From the NCBI GenBank assembly GCA_036346395.1, contig CM070604.1, positions 45,163,662-45,227,661 on the forward strand: a DNA stretch of 64,000 bases. Reading direction: 5' to 3'. Numbering within the stretch: the stretch's first letter is position 1; the number at the start of each line of letters is the position of its first letter. The notes beneath the pieces were generated by a model. The model saw only the letters and a list, made by a program, of their open reading frames with translations, did not search any database and was not told the origin of the DNA. Source of the stretch: Hsuehochloa calcarea (Eukaryota > Streptophyta > Magnoliopsida > Poales > Poaceae). The translations under genes and the position numbers were made by a program. Shown here piece by piece: positions 12,390-23,074 of the stretch.

Positions 12390-13450
12390 TTACAAGGGTT
12401 CCGTGCCAAGATGATCTTGAGGCGGTCGATTATCCCAAAAGCCAAAATGTATACTTTGGTTGAAGGAGTCCTCTATAAGCGAGGAACCCAAGGGATACTC
12501 ATGCGATGCATTCCATAAAACGAAGAATAACACTCCTTCACGATATACACAAAGTGGCATCGTGGGACGCATGCTTCCTCTGAAACATTGGTTGGTAAAG
12601 CCTTTCGACAAGATTTTTATTGGCCTCACTGCATGCGATGCTATGGAGGTGGTTAAAAGTGTGTCGATGCCAATTCCATGGTAGATGAGATACACCAACC
12701 ACTCAAGCATTACAAACAATACCTCTTTCTTGGCCTTTTGAGACACAGGGCTTGATATCCTAGGACCGTTTCCCAAAGCTCCGGGAGGTTTGAATTCCTT
12801 TTGTGGCTATTGACACGTTCACAAAATGGATCAAGTGAACTCAGAATCGGATAACAGCGGAGCGACAAAAGGTTCATGATGAGAAGCGTAATTAGTCGAT
12901 TTGGAGTTAAGTCGGATAATTACGCATAATGGTAAACAATTCGCAAGTGCAAAATTTGAGAATTTTGTGACGAGTTGGGTACCAAGCTATGCTATGCTTC
13001 ATTGCACATCCCCAAAGCAATGGGGCGGTCGAGCGTGCAAGCGGCCAAATAATGCGAGGAATTAAAACTCGAGTTTTCGACCAATTTTGTTAAGCGCTCG
13101 GGGCTTGGGTACAAGAATTACCCTCCATATTATGGGCGGTTAAATGCGACCACCATCGAGCAACAGGAGAAACACCATTTTTCTAGTTTTGGGCGAAGCC
13201 ATGCTTCCTCCGAGCTAAAATGCGGTCGACACGAGTTGAAACCTTCAACAACTCGGACCAGAACAACTTCGAGCAGATGACATTAACCTACTCGAAGAGA
13301 GGAGAAACCTAGCCTTAATCCGTTCGCGGTCTACCAACAAGCCTGTGCGCAGATACTATAATCGTAAGGTCCAACCTCGCGACCTTCTTGTAGGTGACTT
13401 AGTATTGAGGCTCGCCAATCCAAGTCTAATCGAATAAACTTTCCCTAAAT
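12390..13450 (+). pseudogene. Element B integrase remnant
   Basis: The zinc-finger region (HWLVKPFDKIFIGLTACDAM near 12590) is followed by the core with ILGPFPKAPGG (near 12760), IDTFTKWI (near 12810), a TDNG-like motif (near 12925) and HPQSNGAVER (third catalytic region, near 13010). The C-terminal part ends with the KWEGPY block near 13450. No chromodomain follows, consistent with Tat. Numerous 1-2 base indels are present. Confidence 0.75.
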
Positions 13451-13564
13451 GGGAAGGTCCTTACGATGGTCGAAATAACTCGGCGAGAATTGATCGACTA
13501 GCAATGGAAGATGGACGAGTTCTCTCAAACTCTTGGAACATCGACCGATTCGCAAATTCTATGT

Positions 13565-14368
13565 GTGACCGGTTTCTCGAGCAATAAAAGTCCGTGTTCT
13601 TTCTACCTCTTTTTGCCTTATTTTTGAGTAGTGCTTTTTAATCTTTCGACTATGATATGAAAACACCCGCTTTCTTTACCTTTGCCGAAAAGTGAGAAAC
13701 GTCATCCGTCGAAACTTCTCCTCTCTGCATGTGGTTCTGCCCACTAGAAGGAATTTCCTAACATCGACTCGTTACTCACTTTTTCGCCAATACAAAGAGC
13801 TCGGTTTTATCTAGTCGTAATGTTCTCAAAGCCAACTCTCTCAATCTTAGTCTATTTTTTCAGTAAATTCAAAAAATATTCTAAGTAGAGTGTACTTTTT
13901 TACATTTATTCGACCACCTTTGGTGTATTCGATTTGTTTTAACTGGTCGAAGGAAGAGACACACCTAGTCGAAGTCTTTCCTCTCTGCATGTGGTCCTGC
14001 CCACTAGAAGGAAACTTCCTAGTGTCGCTCAGTCTCCTACTTTTGCTCTTCGGAAAAGACTTATCAAGTCCACCAAAAAGGACGAACGAATGACTAAAGT
14101 ACTCTAAGACGTTTGTTTAACTCAAGTTGCTGTTCTTGGTTTGATTAAACTAGTCGGAGATGGGAACATCACCTAGTCGAAGTCTTTCCTCTCTGCACGT
14201 GGTCCTGCCCACTAGAAGGAACTTCCTAGTGTCAAGTCGTTTATACTCTTTTCGACCAGTGCTTGACAACCGTAACAAAAGCTATAAGTTAAATAAACCT
14301 CTCTTTGTTTTCAGAAACCCCATTTTAAACACTATTTATTTAGATTGTCTAAACAATCTAAGCAAATA
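13565..14368 (+). repeat. Element B 3' untranslated region with three spaced repeats
   Basis: This stretch carries no coding signal. A block of about 45-60 bp containing CTGCCCACTAGAAGGAA recurs at about 13719-13765, 13970-14030 and 14170-14235, separated by about 200-250 bp. Confidence 0.7.
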
Positions 14369-14381
14369 GTCGGGGGCTAGG
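14369..14381 (+). other. Internal polypurine-tract-like sequence of element B
   Basis: GTCGGGGGCTAGG closely matches the tract that precedes the 3' LTR at 18903-18913. It lies where the sense-strand coding part ends and the antisense gene begins. A second polypurine tract is a known trait of some Tat elements, but its function here is inference. Confidence 0.5.
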
Positions 14382-14577
14382 ATAAAGTTATTAATTTGAC
14401 TTCAATTCTTAGTCTTTCATTCGTTTATTATCTTTTGAGTTACTAACTACTCGACAAGATGATTTTCAGGAAATGAGGCGGATCATATATTACTCATTAA
14501 CAAAAATTATCCCTTACAAGGTAGTTACAAGATTACTCAAGAAGGGAGAGCCTAGTGCATTTCCTCATACCTTTTTT

Positions 14578-15220
14578 TTACCAATCGATCATTTCCTCAA
14601 TCAGACGACTTGCCTCTGATTCAGGACAGTTGAAGTCGGCTTCGATTGGTTTAACATTATGGCGGGGGTCTTGAGCTTTAAGTTTCGCCAAAGCGTAACT
14701 TACTGCAGCTTCGACTGCTTCCCTTATTGATTCAAATTTTGATTAGTCTTGAGTGGTCACCATTTCTTGCAATTTTCCGACTTGTTCCCCAATGGTACTT
14801 GTGTGAGCAGCTATGGTATCTTCTCGAGGAGTTTTTCCCTCAGAATGTAGCTCACCAAGCACATTGTTTAGGAGATTGATGTTGCCTTGAAGACTAGTCT
14901 TCATCGACTCCATCTCCTGTTGGGTACAAGTCGAAGCCTCGCGAAGCTTCTTGTTTTCGACCACTTGTTCTGAAAAGAATAATATCGGTCAAACAAAGAT
15001 ATACTTCTAGAGGAAGATAACACAAAGATAATTATAGGTAAAAGCTTTTCTTACCTACTAATTGAGAATCCAATTTCTTGACCTCTTCTCGATGGGAAGC
15101 AATAGTTTCAGCATGCTTTTGCTCCCATGCTCTGATGTCCTCTGCATTCATCTTAGCAATGCGGACGGACTCATTGCAGATTAAGGTCTTTGCTTGGATT
15201 TCAGCCTCGAGGCTTCTCAA
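14578..15220 (-). pseudogene. Antisense ORF of element B, C-terminal coiled-coil exons
   Basis: On the minus strand, two frames (15220-15032 and 14964-14743) encode heptad-like, E/K/Q-rich segments typical of coiled coils (IRAWEQKHAETIASHREEVK). An in-frame TAA after VTTQD separates a further 50 codons. These end in a YALAKLKAQDP block and a terminal LIEEMIDW before the stop at 14578-14580. Such C-termini recur in the antisense proteins of grass Tat elements, as I recall. The exons are split by intron-like gaps. The gene's role in the element is unknown. Confidence 0.65.
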
Positions 15221-15659
15221 TTGGGCGACAATTTACGAACAAGAAATTGGCATTAGAAAAGGAAAATACTCAAAAGAATAACAGTAAAGATTTACTTACA
15301 TTAATCGAGTTCTAAAACTCTCGAGTTCTTGATCCTTATTCGCGGTAATACGGGAAAACTCCTGAATGACCAAAGCTTTTTCTTGAACTTCGGTTTGGAG
15401 CTTCCGCATCTCTTTTTCTTTATCTGGAGAAGAAAGGAGAGTCGGGTAAGGTTAAAGATCAAAAGCGCTTTAAGTTCAGAACTTCTCGTTTATTTTTCTG
15501 CAATCTTTTAGAAGCGAGACAGTCTCTCGAAGTCTATCAGGAGGACTAATACTTCGTTCCTTAGCCTCCTCGACTCTTCTTTTTCATAGTCGAGTGAGTC
15601 ACTAAGGTCTTCGTATCACCGCTTAACCTACAAAGAACAGAACGAAGATAAAACATCAC

Positions 15660-15785
15660 CAATGGTTGTAAGTACTTCTACAACTACCGACCTAGTCGTA
15701 AGTTTTTCTCGACTACGATATGGTTGTAAGTCTTTCTCGACCACTACCTAGTCGTAAGTAGTCGTAAGCTTTTTACGACTAATAC
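15660..15785. repeat. Hairpin repeat cluster 1 (element B)
   Basis: There are four units of the form arm-TAAG-loop-arm. Examples are TAGTCG...CGACTA at about 15693, TGGTTG...CGACCA at about 15720, and an 8-bp stem AGTCGTAA/TTACGACT at about 15759. Confidence 0.75.
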
Positions 15786-17299
15786 TTCACATGAGTTTCT
15801 TCCATGACTATTCTCGTAAAACATTTTACGAATATTTAAGTCGAAAAGCAACTATGAATGATAAGTGACCTACCACCTCTCTGCCTCTGCGCAGAGTAGT
15901 TCCTTCTCCTGTCTTAGCTCTAAAAGTTATCGATGATACTCACCGACAACAGCAATTTGCTCTAGAGCTTTCTGCAAAAAGAAAAACAGTGAGAAGAGAA
16001 GGAAAGTCACATATATAAGTATTTTAAAGATACTTACATTCATAGTCGTCCTAGCAAACATCGAATATACAAGGTCCGGGTTCTGCTGACTTATCTATCC
16101 TCGCGACCTTGTCCCACCACACCTTCTCGAGGCGCTCGTTATCAAAAGTATTCTCCGTGTTGGGAATATCTTTGGGATGGGGACTCGGTCACGAGATCCG
16201 TGAAGACCCTCGACGGAGGCAGCCCAAAGAAGTCACCACGAAGTTGAAATTTCCTCCTTCAGTTCTCAACTTCTCTTTGGGTAAGGAAGGAACGCCTCCT
16301 ACAATTTCCTTCCAGTGGTGCCCAGTGGTCACCACCTTGACGAGGCTTCCACAGTGCCTCTGTTGTTTCTCGACTTGATGGTCGTGGCGGCCACCTCAAC
16401 AAGATGCGGCCGCTACCTCAAGAGTCGTGAATTCGACTTCGGCGGATGTGGGAGTCACTCAGGAGTCTCGACTTCATCGGCCACAGGGCCAAGGGTGATG
16501 CTTGACCACCTCCATTGCTACCTCTCCGATGGTGAAGGGATAGCAATGGACTTCTCGTGAAGCATTCGAGAAATTTGAAGAGTCGGACTGAAATAAAGAA
16601 AAGCAAATCGAGTTGTGAAAAGAAAAAGGTAAATGTCGTTCTTACACTTGAAGACATTTCACATACCTCTGCACTGGTCTTAACCAGAATTTTGGAGCAA
16701 TCCTCCCAGCGGAGGACCTCTTCTTCTCCACGACCACGTCCGGTCGAGGTTCAACAATTAGCTCACCACGACCACGCCCAGTCGTAGAGTTTGAACAGAA
16801 CCGAGCTCGGTTTCTGATCTTCTGGATGGGCGAGATCGGTCTCGACCATTCCGTAAGCAACCGCCCCTCGATTGCGAGTTGTCTTGATCAAACATCGTCC
16901 TTCATAAAAGACATAAAATCCTTCCAGTTCTCCCTTTCGGTTGCTTAATAAAACTAGGAGTGGCACCAATCGCGAAAGATTAGTGTCATAATAGAAGGTA
17001 CCTTAGCCTTGCGAGGTTTGCGCTTGAGAGGTTCAAGCGCTTCAACCTCCTCGGCCGGCGACCGCGGCCTCGGCCAGATACAACTACACCGCGGCAGTCT
17101 GTAGAGGTTTGGTCGAAAGACCGAGCTCGAGCTTGCTCCCCCTTATCGGCCAGATTTTACAAGTCGGCGTCTCTTGAGGAGGAGCCGAGCCTTTGTCTTT
17201 CGACAACCCAGCGCCAATAATCATCGAGCGACTTCTTCGTCGTCACCCGCGATTTTCCATGCCTACTTTACGTAAAGTAAAGCGAGAAAAGAAGAATCA

Positions 17300-17420
17300 C
17301 TAATTAGTCGTAAGTTTTTTCTCGACTAGTACCAAGTCGTAAGTTTTTCTCGACTTTTTCTTGATCGTAAGATATTCTCGATCAACATTAGTCGTAAGTA
17401 TCTTCTCGACTATAAAGTCC
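17300..17420. repeat. Hairpin repeat cluster 2 (element B)
   Basis: Four consecutive units have arms TAGTCG/CGACTA, AAGTCG/CGACTT, TTGATCG/CGATCAA and TAGTCG/CGACTA, each around a TAAG...TTCT loop. The base pairs differ from unit to unit while complementarity is kept. Confidence 0.8.
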
Positions 17421-17767
17421 TAAAGAAAAATCAGATTTTGATTACCTTTAGGCGCTCTATCCTTTCATCTGCGGACAAAGCCGCAATGACTTGAGGAACC
17501 GCCCCTCGGAGTGGCGGAGATTTCTCACAGATGAGTCGACTGAGTCAACCTCGGCTGTGAAAGATCTGTATAAGCAGATAAAAATATTAGACAACGTTGA
17601 GAAAGACCAAGCGGAGAGCTAAGTCGACAATTGCTTACCCTCCTCGTAGTCTCTCGTGGGGTCTCCTCTCCCGAGTACCTCCACATAGGAGATGCTCGTT
17701 TCTTGAGAGGACTAATTGGCGTGTGATGAAATCCTTCACCACATGCCATCCTGTCACCCTTCTTCCT

Positions 17768-18304
17768 TCAAGTCCTTAATGGCTTGAATATAAGGGCTAA
17801 TCCTTGATATCTTGAGGTTGAATCCCATGAAGATTTCTTTTCAATGACTTCCCTCACGAAAGAAAGGTCAGTCTTGAGGTGACCTTCGGTGAACCACCTC
17901 TTCCTCCACCGCCACGAAGACCGGGTGAAACTCTGAATGTACTCCTTCGACTTGAGTCGTGGAGCTTGAGACCACGACTTCGGCGATTCGGTTTGTCGAG
18001 CCATCCCATAATAATATTGGAACACTCGAGATCCGCCGGAATCCCAGTGCGCCTCGCACGCATATACGAACACGCTCAACATGGTAATGGAATTGGGACC
18101 TAAGTTCACGGTTCCACCCCAAAGTGTTCGAGTACTCATCAGAAGAAAGGGGTGGGCGGCAATCGAAGGCGCACTCACAATCGCTTGGAAGGCGGGATTT
18201 GCCCATTTTCCCCGATGGCGATCTTGCCCGATGGCGGAATCCACTTCACGAGCCTTCTGCAGGATCTTCCGGATCGACCAAAATCTTGATCTTAGCGCAT
18301 CCAT
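17768..18304 (-). pseudogene. Antisense ORF of element B, putative gypsy-type transposon (Transposase_28-like) domain
   Basis: A 178-codon minus-strand frame contains LGPNSITMLSVFVYACEA (about residues 71-88) followed by FQYYYGMARQ. This is the pattern of the plant-specific domain listed as putative gypsy type transposon (Transposase_28 type), found in proteins encoded antisense to grass Tat elements. I infer it is the N-terminal exon of the antisense gene whose coiled-coil end lies at 14578-15220. No catalytic activity is known for the domain. The motif is diverged (expected LGIPP replaced) and the frame may be a relic. Confidence 0.6.
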
Positions 18305-18897
18305 CTCCGATTCCTCCCATTCGAAACTCTCTTGGCCATTTCGCCGTAAGCAAAGTTTTTAATTGGGTTAGCGGAGAAGATGAAACCTAGTCGAGGATGG
18401 AGAAAGCAAGAGCTCGAAGAACAATGAGTGATTTGGGGAAAAGTAAAATCCAAGTCTACCTCTGGTAAGTTTTATAATCAAGACGATCTCCGCCGCTTGA
18501 AACCGTCTCGGCTATAGGTCTATGATAGATGGTTGTACCGCCGAACCGCTTCATCGGACAAGTCTATGAGAGCGGTTGCAATTCCCCACGGTCCGTTCGA
18601 GAAAAAATAGGTACGTATTGTCACCTCCAAGCAAAATTATATTCTTGACCAAGTCTTTCTAGTCAAAGGAAGTATCAATCGGAAGAGTTTTTCTCCGATT
18701 CCCTACTACGACCACCGTGAGATCGTAGGGGTTTTTATGACTTTTGATAGTCGTAAGCAACCTTCCCGACCAAGCAAATTTCTGGTCAAGCAAAGACTCA
18801 AATGTCGAAGAGTTTTTCCTTGACTATCATTCTCTGAAATTCTCATGGTCGTAAGTTCATTTACTGAAACCTTTACCAAGTAAGTTATTTTCACTTG
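18305..18897. other. Non-coding 3' part of element B
   Basis: No coding signal is seen. It holds single hairpin-repeat units (near 18747 and 18845) and leads to the polypurine tract. Confidence 0.5.
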
Positions 18898-18913
18898 AAG
18901 TCAGGGGGCTAGA
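18898..18913 (+). other. Polypurine tract of element B
   Basis: GAAGTCAGGGGGCTAGA lies directly before the proposed LTR start TGGCGAGG at 18914. Confidence 0.65.
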
Positions 18914-19702
18914 TGGCGAGGATCTAATAATCCTCATTTTATCTTTTATCTATAATTCTTATTATGGGTAAATATGATGTCACATAGTCCCAGGTACCCT
19001 TATCTATAAGGAGAAGCCCAATAAGTGGTTGTAAGTTCTTCTACAATCACTCCCACGATTTGTAAGTCTTGCTACGACTATATCATGGTCGTAAGTCCTT
19101 CTCGACCACTACATAGTCGTAAGTCCTTCTCTGATCGCTACAGTCGTAAGTTCTTCTCGATCGCTACAGGTCGTAAGTTCTTCTACGACCGGGTAAACTA
19201 CGACCACCTTATAATCAAACCTACAGTGAGTGGGTCCAATTGATTAAGGAATCGAGCAGTGCCACGCACTATTATTCCACTTATTAATGGTGTGTAATTA
19301 CCCCATTATCTCTGGAAGATAATTGCCAGACGGCGTGAAGAAGCCGAGGCGCCAGTAATTACTGCCATCATGCGCCCGTTACTGGATTAATTAGGCGCAT
19401 CTCCCGCAGGGCAAAATGGCTACTTCTTCACGACTATATAAGGGCATCGATCAGAGAGATAAAGGGGGACGGCAAATAAGAGCTAGTCAAGTAGAAACAC
19501 AAGTGCTATTCTCTGTAAGAGTCTTAGTCTTTTACTTGATCATCAAGAATACCATACACACAGGATTAGGGTTATTATTCTCTCCGGAGAAGGCCTGAAC
19601 CTGTCTAAACATCCCGTGTCAATCCACTCTGCGTGATCTCATCTCTAGGAGACCCCCCGAATCAAACAATCTTTATGTAAGATCGGTTCTAATACACCGA
19701 CA
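18914..19702 (+). repeat. 3' LTR of element B
   Basis: The proposed LTR is 789 bp, starts TGGCGAGGATC after the polypurine tract and ends CACCGACA. It contains hairpin cluster 3 (19020-19200), a TATA-like CTATATAAG at about 19433, and a leader with repeated acceptor-like CTCTAGGAGA. The right end is firm because A' LTR sequence resumes at 19703. The left end is inferred from the tract. Confidence 0.7.
19020..19200. repeat. Hairpin repeat cluster 3 (in LTR B)
   Basis: About six tandem units lie in the upstream part of the LTR. Examples are GTGGTTGTA/TACAATCAC at about 19024 (one G-T pair), TGGTCG/CGACCA at about 19086 and GGTCGTA/TACGACC at about 19167. Others have one decayed arm. Confidence 0.75.
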
Positions 19703-22124
19703 CTACCCCTAGTGTGAAATCCCCGAGCATGCCCATGACCGCGGACGCGGCTATTCGAATAGATTAAATTATACTCTGCAGAGTTGTACACTTTACCCAC
19801 AAGATATAATTAGTGTAGGTAGCACTAACCATAACAAAGCATTTCGGATCCGCATCGTACTATGCTAGGCCCGTCTCAAAACAGACATGTGGTTGTACAG
19901 ATAGGCTCAGTTCAATGGCACACATGGTGAGGTCCTTAATTGACCAAGGCAAGACTACCATTTGCTAACTATGCCACACAGATTAGCTCCCAAGCACACA
20001 GTTCACATAGTCCACCATTTCACACAGTATCCACCACATGCCTCAGTCTAAATCCTTTTACCACCCGGTTGATTAAGTGCAACACATGCCATAACAGCAC
20101 ACAGTACACACAGATTTTACCACACAGATTGCATATTCACTTAGTCAGGTTTAATAACTGCAGTCTCACATGACATGGTGATTCGTGGCATGGCTAAGCA
20201 ATCTAATCGCACTAACCAACCCACGTTGGTGCTACAATATTTACCAACTAAATATCAACTAGGGTGACAAAGGATCAAGACATAACAATTATACAAGGAA
20301 GGCATAACAATATGGAATTAACTACTACACCCAAAACATTTAAATAAATACTTGAATTAAGATGCAGTAATTTGAATTAAAATACTTTTAGCAAACTGGG
20401 AATCAAGATGGTCAAGGGTATAGCTTGCCTTGGAATAGGTTCAGGTGCTGGTCTTGGTCTTGGAAAGCTCCTTCTTCCTCAAACCTTCCAGAAGTATCGT
20501 CGAAGTCTACTCGTAACGAAGCAAACAACAAGAATAAATAAATAACAGAAGCAATTAACTCCAATAAAATAATTAAAAATCTCCAATAGATAGATCTTGA
20601 TTTTATACAAATTTAGAAATCTGAATGGGTGGATTTGGAGTTAGGATGCAAAAGTTATGAGGTTTCAAAGTTTGAAACAAAAGAAAAACTCTAAAAATAG
20701 GATTTATTGGAATTCCGAATTATTTCTCAATAGAAAAATCAGGAAAAGATAAATAAAAAGAAATCCTGACGTGTGGGGCCCACACGTCAGGGACACGGCC
20801 CACGGTGGACCAGGTCCACCGAGCCTCGTGGATCCGGTCGGATCGAAATGCGCGCTCACGGCGCGCGTGGCGCCGACGCGGCGCCACGCACCGACACGCA
20901 CGCGGAGAGGTGTGGTGGCTGGTGATCGGCGTCCCACGTCGGACGACGACGGCCGCGGCGGCTCTGGACCGGCCGACAACGGCCATGCGGTGATCGGGCC
21001 GGCGAGGGTGGCACCAGCGGGAAGCTCTCTCTGTTGCGAACCTTATGGTACCGGTCTAGGCACAAGAGGACGACGGAGGTGGCCGGCGGCGAGCTCGAAG
21101 CGGCGGAGACGTTCGGGTTTTGTCGGGTGGCTACTCCGGTGAGGTCCAGGCGGCGTGGGTGGTAGCTGGAGGTAGGTCTGGGGACGGCGGACTTGGCGAT
21201 AGGCTCCACGGAGCCAGGGCGTCACCGGCGGCGGCGCAATCGAAGTTTTAGGGTTTTGGTGACCGAAACCCAATTCTTAAACCGCGGCGGCGCTAGGGCT
21301 CTTGGGGTGAGGTGGGTGGCGGATCCGTAAACGGAGGTCTTGGCGATCCACAGGACCTATTTATAGGCCACAGGGTGGGCTGGGTGGCGAGATGGCGGCG
21401 GGTTCAACGAGTCCAAACGAACGCGCGAAGAAAACGGGGTAGAGGCGGCGGATTTGAACTCAAACATGTTTGAAAGAGTCCGGGGAGGAGAGGGCTTCTG
21501 GAAGGCGTCGTCCGCGCGAAGAATCGGGGCTGTTTGCAAATTTGTCGGACGGAGCTCGGCGACGCGAAAATGGCGGACGCGGCGTTCACGCGGAGACGAA
21601 GAAGATCAGTCGGGACGACGACCTCGGCGGGCCCACGCGTCGAGGACAGGCGGGCGCGTGAGCGGAGATCTGGTCGTCCGCCGCGATCCAACTACCGAGG
21701 TTTAACGGAGCGCGTGGAGGAGAGAGAGCAGCCTGCGAGATCCAAGCGTCCAAATCTGATCGGACGGCCACAAAGGATCGGGCTGAGATGAACAGGACTG
21801 GGCCGAAGGAATTTGGCCCAACTACTATTTGGAGATTTAAAATAGCTTTTCTTTTTAAGAAAATACCAGAAATCCAAATAAGCAATGGAAAATAGCAAAT
21901 GAACTGAAAAATTCGAAAAATTCTAGAAAATACAACCAAGCTCATAGAATCCAAATAAAATAGTTTTGACTATTGTCCATGTTGGAATTATTCATATTAT
22001 ATTGTTTGTTACACAAAGTCCAATATTAAGCTTTTAAATTAAATTCAAATAAATCCAGATGGTGAATTTTCTTCCTACTAACTAATCAAAGGATTTTGAA
22101 AGCTCTGAAAATTGGGATGTTACA
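19703..22124 (-). repeat. LTR of element A' (same family as A), interrupted by B
   Basis: Read on the minus strand it starts TGTAACATCC at 22124 and follows the same order as LTR A: AT-rich start, GC-rich block (20770-21780) with TATAAATA at 21357-21364, and the CTATTCGAATAG palindrome block at 19751-19762. The last roughly 0.6 kb of the LTR is absent here because element B is inserted at 19702/19703. The missing end should lie left of B, outside the window. Confidence 0.85.
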
Positions 22125-22321
22125 AACCTTCCCCCCTTAATGGAATCTCGACCCCGAGATTCAGGCTGGCTAGAGAAAAGGCTAGGGAACTCGGCTTTTA
22201 ACTCTTCTTCACGTTCCCACGTTGCTTTTCCTTCTGAGTGGTTACTCCACTGGACTTTGCAGAAACGAACGGTCTTGCTTCTGGTGCGGCGCTCTGCGAC
22301 ATCCAAAATCTTGACAGGTGA
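22125..22321 (-). pseudogene. Element A' chromodomain end of pol (truncated)
   Basis: On the minus strand this encodes the same terminal chromodomain as element A (AERRTRSKTVRFCKVQWSNH then EGKATWEREEELKAEFPSLF). A polypurine tract (22127-22140) lies next to the LTR. Homology to A ends abruptly at about 22321, inside a CTTGACAGG word, where copia-type sequence begins. The rest of A' pol is missing. Confidence 0.85.
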
Positions 22322-22339
22322 ATGTCGGTTATAGTGAGC

Positions 22340-22970
22340 GGCTCAGCAGTCGAGCCTTGACAGGCTCAAACTCTGGGCGTAGACGGCAGACGAAGTCATA
22401 AAGGCTAAAGCGATCACGATCCGCCTTCTGCACCTTATGACACTCCTGGCAGAGCGGAGAAGCCAGCTCGTCCAGCTGGAGCCAGAGACTGGCCATGGTT
22501 TAGAAGAAGTCGTCGACAGAGGAGCCCTCCTAGTGAAGCGTCTCCAACTCACGCTGAAGCGAAAAGAATTGAGCATCGCTGCTCTGCTGGTATCGTTCGC
22601 GCAAGTACTCCTAGACCTGGCGAGCAGAACGCAAACAAACAATGTCTGGATGGATGGAGTCGACTGTGAAGACTCAAAAACATCTATGGCATCTTGAAGG
22701 CTTCATCGCTGACATCGGCGTGGCGATGAGCGCCTTTGCCTCCTTCTTGGCGGCCCCATCAAAAGTAGGCTGTCTGAGAGAAGGCTCAGCCGGTGATGGC
22801 GGACAAGGTCGAGCACCAGTGATCTCCATGAGTGAAGATCACAACCTGTAGTTTGTCCCATGAAGCTTCGTTCCCGATAATGAGATCGTAGCTGATGGAA
22901 CGGTGCTGGACGGTGCGGCAACCAAGACAACAAAGTCTAACAAGCGACGTTGGATGACACGATGGTTAGA
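22340..22970 (-). pseudogene. Copia gag remnant
   Basis: Read on the minus strand across two frames, it contains pieces of a plant Ty1/copia gag. There is an RQ-YLRERYQQSSDAQFFSLQ-like block near 22580, LDELASPLCQECHKVQKADRD near 22430, and DRFSLYDFVCRLRPEFEPVR near 22380. The upstream part (near 22840) carries an EASWDKLQVVIFTH segment. Stops and frameshifts are frequent. It is joined directly to the broken end of A'. Confidence 0.65.
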
Positions 22971-23055
22971 TCGAATTCTTCTTCTTTTTAGCCAGCTAAA
23001 ATTCCTTTTACCAGGCTTGCCCTACTAGAACTGCTCAGAAAGCAAAGCAGACGCC

Positions 23056-23072
23056 GGGGGGGGGGTGGGGGG
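23056..23072 (+). other. G10-T-G6 tract
   Basis: This is an unusually long guanine run directly before a TGTCGGGACC LTR terminus. It could be a polypurine tract on the plus strand, and it could form a G-quadruplex. Confidence 0.6.
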
Positions 23073-23074
23073 AC

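Larger units (their letters stand above)
15221..17767 (-). other. Middle of the antisense gene region of element B
   Basis: Only short exon-like pieces can be seen on the minus strand, for example E/K-rich frames near 15300-15450 and serine-rich frames near 16420-16660. AT-rich intron-like gaps and hairpin-repeat clusters lie between them. No confident exon structure could be drawn. Confidence 0.4.
7756..19702 (+). mobile_element. Element B: Tat-lineage Ty3/gypsy retrotransposon
   Basis: The order is gag, protease, RT, RNase H, a second (aRNH-type) RNase H, integrase without chromodomain, a long 3' region with an antisense gene, a polypurine tract and a 0.79-kb LTR. That combination marks the plant Tat clade. 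The 5' LTR is outside the window because element A interrupts B at 7755/7756. On the right, B ends with ...CACCGACA at 19702 and the sequence continues as the A' LTR, so B is itself nested. The expected target duplication is CTACC (19703-19707), with its partner outside the window. Confidence 0.85.
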
